Assembly: GCF_009177065.1 (NCBI RefSeq)
Contig: NZ_WEZF01000005.1
Location: forward strand, 1-64,000
Source of the DNA: Tautonia marina
GTDB lineage: Bacteria > Planctomycetota > Planctomycetia > Isosphaerales > Isosphaeraceae
Direction: 5' to 3'
DNA length: 64,000 nt
Under the pieces are notes generated by a model. That model was not told where the DNA came from and did no database searches. It saw only the letters and a list, made by a program, of their open reading frames with translations. The translations under genes were made by a program, and so were the position numbers. Within the stretch, counting starts at the first letter, position 1, and each line of letters opens with the position of its first letter. Below, piece after piece: positions 63,485 to 64,000 of this stretch.

Positions 63485-64000
63485 CTCGGCCCTCCAACTC
63501 AGGACTCAGCGATACCCGGACCGGACCCGGAATTCCTCCCTCACGTTGGTCCGTGCAGGGGACCATCGACCGCGAGGCTTCGAATCAGACGATCATACCC
63601 GCCCGCAACGCCTTCCGGGAAGATGGTTCTTCTGCTTCCGTTCGATTTCGAATTGCCAAGGAGCGAGGGACGTGGGGCTCGTGGTGGATCGGAGCGACGT
63701 CAAGGGCGGTTCACGTTGGGGCGGCCGTCGTCTCAAGGATGCTCGCAAGGTCCAATCCGAAGGGAGCAGGGGGAATCCTCGGAGGGGACGTTGGACGCGG
63801 CTCTTCAGATCCGAGGGGCTTCGGGGGTGGCTGGGATGAGGGAATGGGTCGGTCAGGGTGAATTCGGGGTGTCTCGGGGGGTTCGGGGGGTGGTCTGCGG
63901 GGGGACGATCGCAGCGGACGGGGGGTTCGGATCGGTCCGCTCGGTGTCGGTGCGCCCCTCGGTGCGCGGTTCGGTGCGCTGAGAGACGGGGGAGGAAGGG
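63485..64000. other. Gene-less region upstream of rpsN, G-run rich
   Basis: About 500 bp with no recognisable gene on either strand up to the window end. It probably contains the rpsN promoter. From 63866 to 63904 there are four runs of at least four G on the plus strand (loops TGTCTC, TTC, TGGTCTGC), a possible G-quadruplex; TCGGTGCGC-like repeats follow at 63946-63980. Confidence 0.4.

Overview
The window reads as a chromosome segment of a GC-rich planctomycete, most likely an Isosphaeraceae-type genome (Isosphaera/Tautonia/Singulisphaera relatives). This is inferred from protein families typical of that phylum: a DUF1559 prepilin-like protein, two CRTAC1/ASPIC (FG-GAP/VCBS) proteins, a PVC-type cytochrome c fused to a sorbosone-dehydrogenase-like module, a formylglycine sulfatase, a WD40 receptor-like Ser/Thr kinase, a secreted ceramidase-like hydrolase and several DUF11 or BNR-propeller secreted proteins. 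No strain can be named from the sequence alone.

Layout. 0.2-8 kb: an aldo/keto reductase, then an envelope/secretome block: a TPR-CRTAC1 protein on the minus strand, and divergently a DUF1559 pseudopilin, a small lipoprotein and a lipoprotein CRTAC1. 8-16 kb: tRNA-Ala(CGC), a secreted glycosidase-like propeller, a Gly/His-rich secreted peptide, a DUF11-repeat protein and a secreted DUF255 thioredoxin-fold protein fused to a DsbD-alpha-like domain. 16-19 kb: truB and hflX, closed by a strong terminator. 19-31 kb: secreted Ig-like and beta-propeller proteins, a PDZ-containing BNR propeller, a PAQR/hemolysin III membrane protein, an AbgT transporter and an unusual protein with a C-terminal DUF59 domain. 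30-33 kb: a Tat-exported amidohydrolase and a fused dihydroxyacetone kinase, ending at tRNA-Gln(CTG).

33.4-43.5 kb is an accessory zone beginning at the tRNA-Gln 3' end. It holds a possible integrase tail, a decayed IS630 element with recognisable inverted repeats and TA ends, an IS701-like and an IS4-like transposase remnant joined together, a scrambled fragment of the neighbouring gene's copper domain, a 1705-aa ThuA/discoidin/SGNH/dehydrogenase/cupredoxin/cytochrome c protein, a possible Tn3 scrap and a frameshifted, truncated Ser/Thr kinase. An intact kinase-WD40 protein and a sulfatase follow.

49-64 kb is mostly housekeeping: SprT-like protease, RRM protein, tandem universal stress protein, Nudix hydrolase, sucC-sucD (TCA cycle), a YacP/NYN RNase, a STAS-FHA-STAS scaffold, and the pyrimidine cluster pyrR-pyrB-pyrC with a strong hairpin in its leader. 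A secreted ceramidase-like enzyme and rpsN follow. Start codons are my choices and are explained per gene; many very long open frames antisense to real genes are GC-driven shadows and are omitted.
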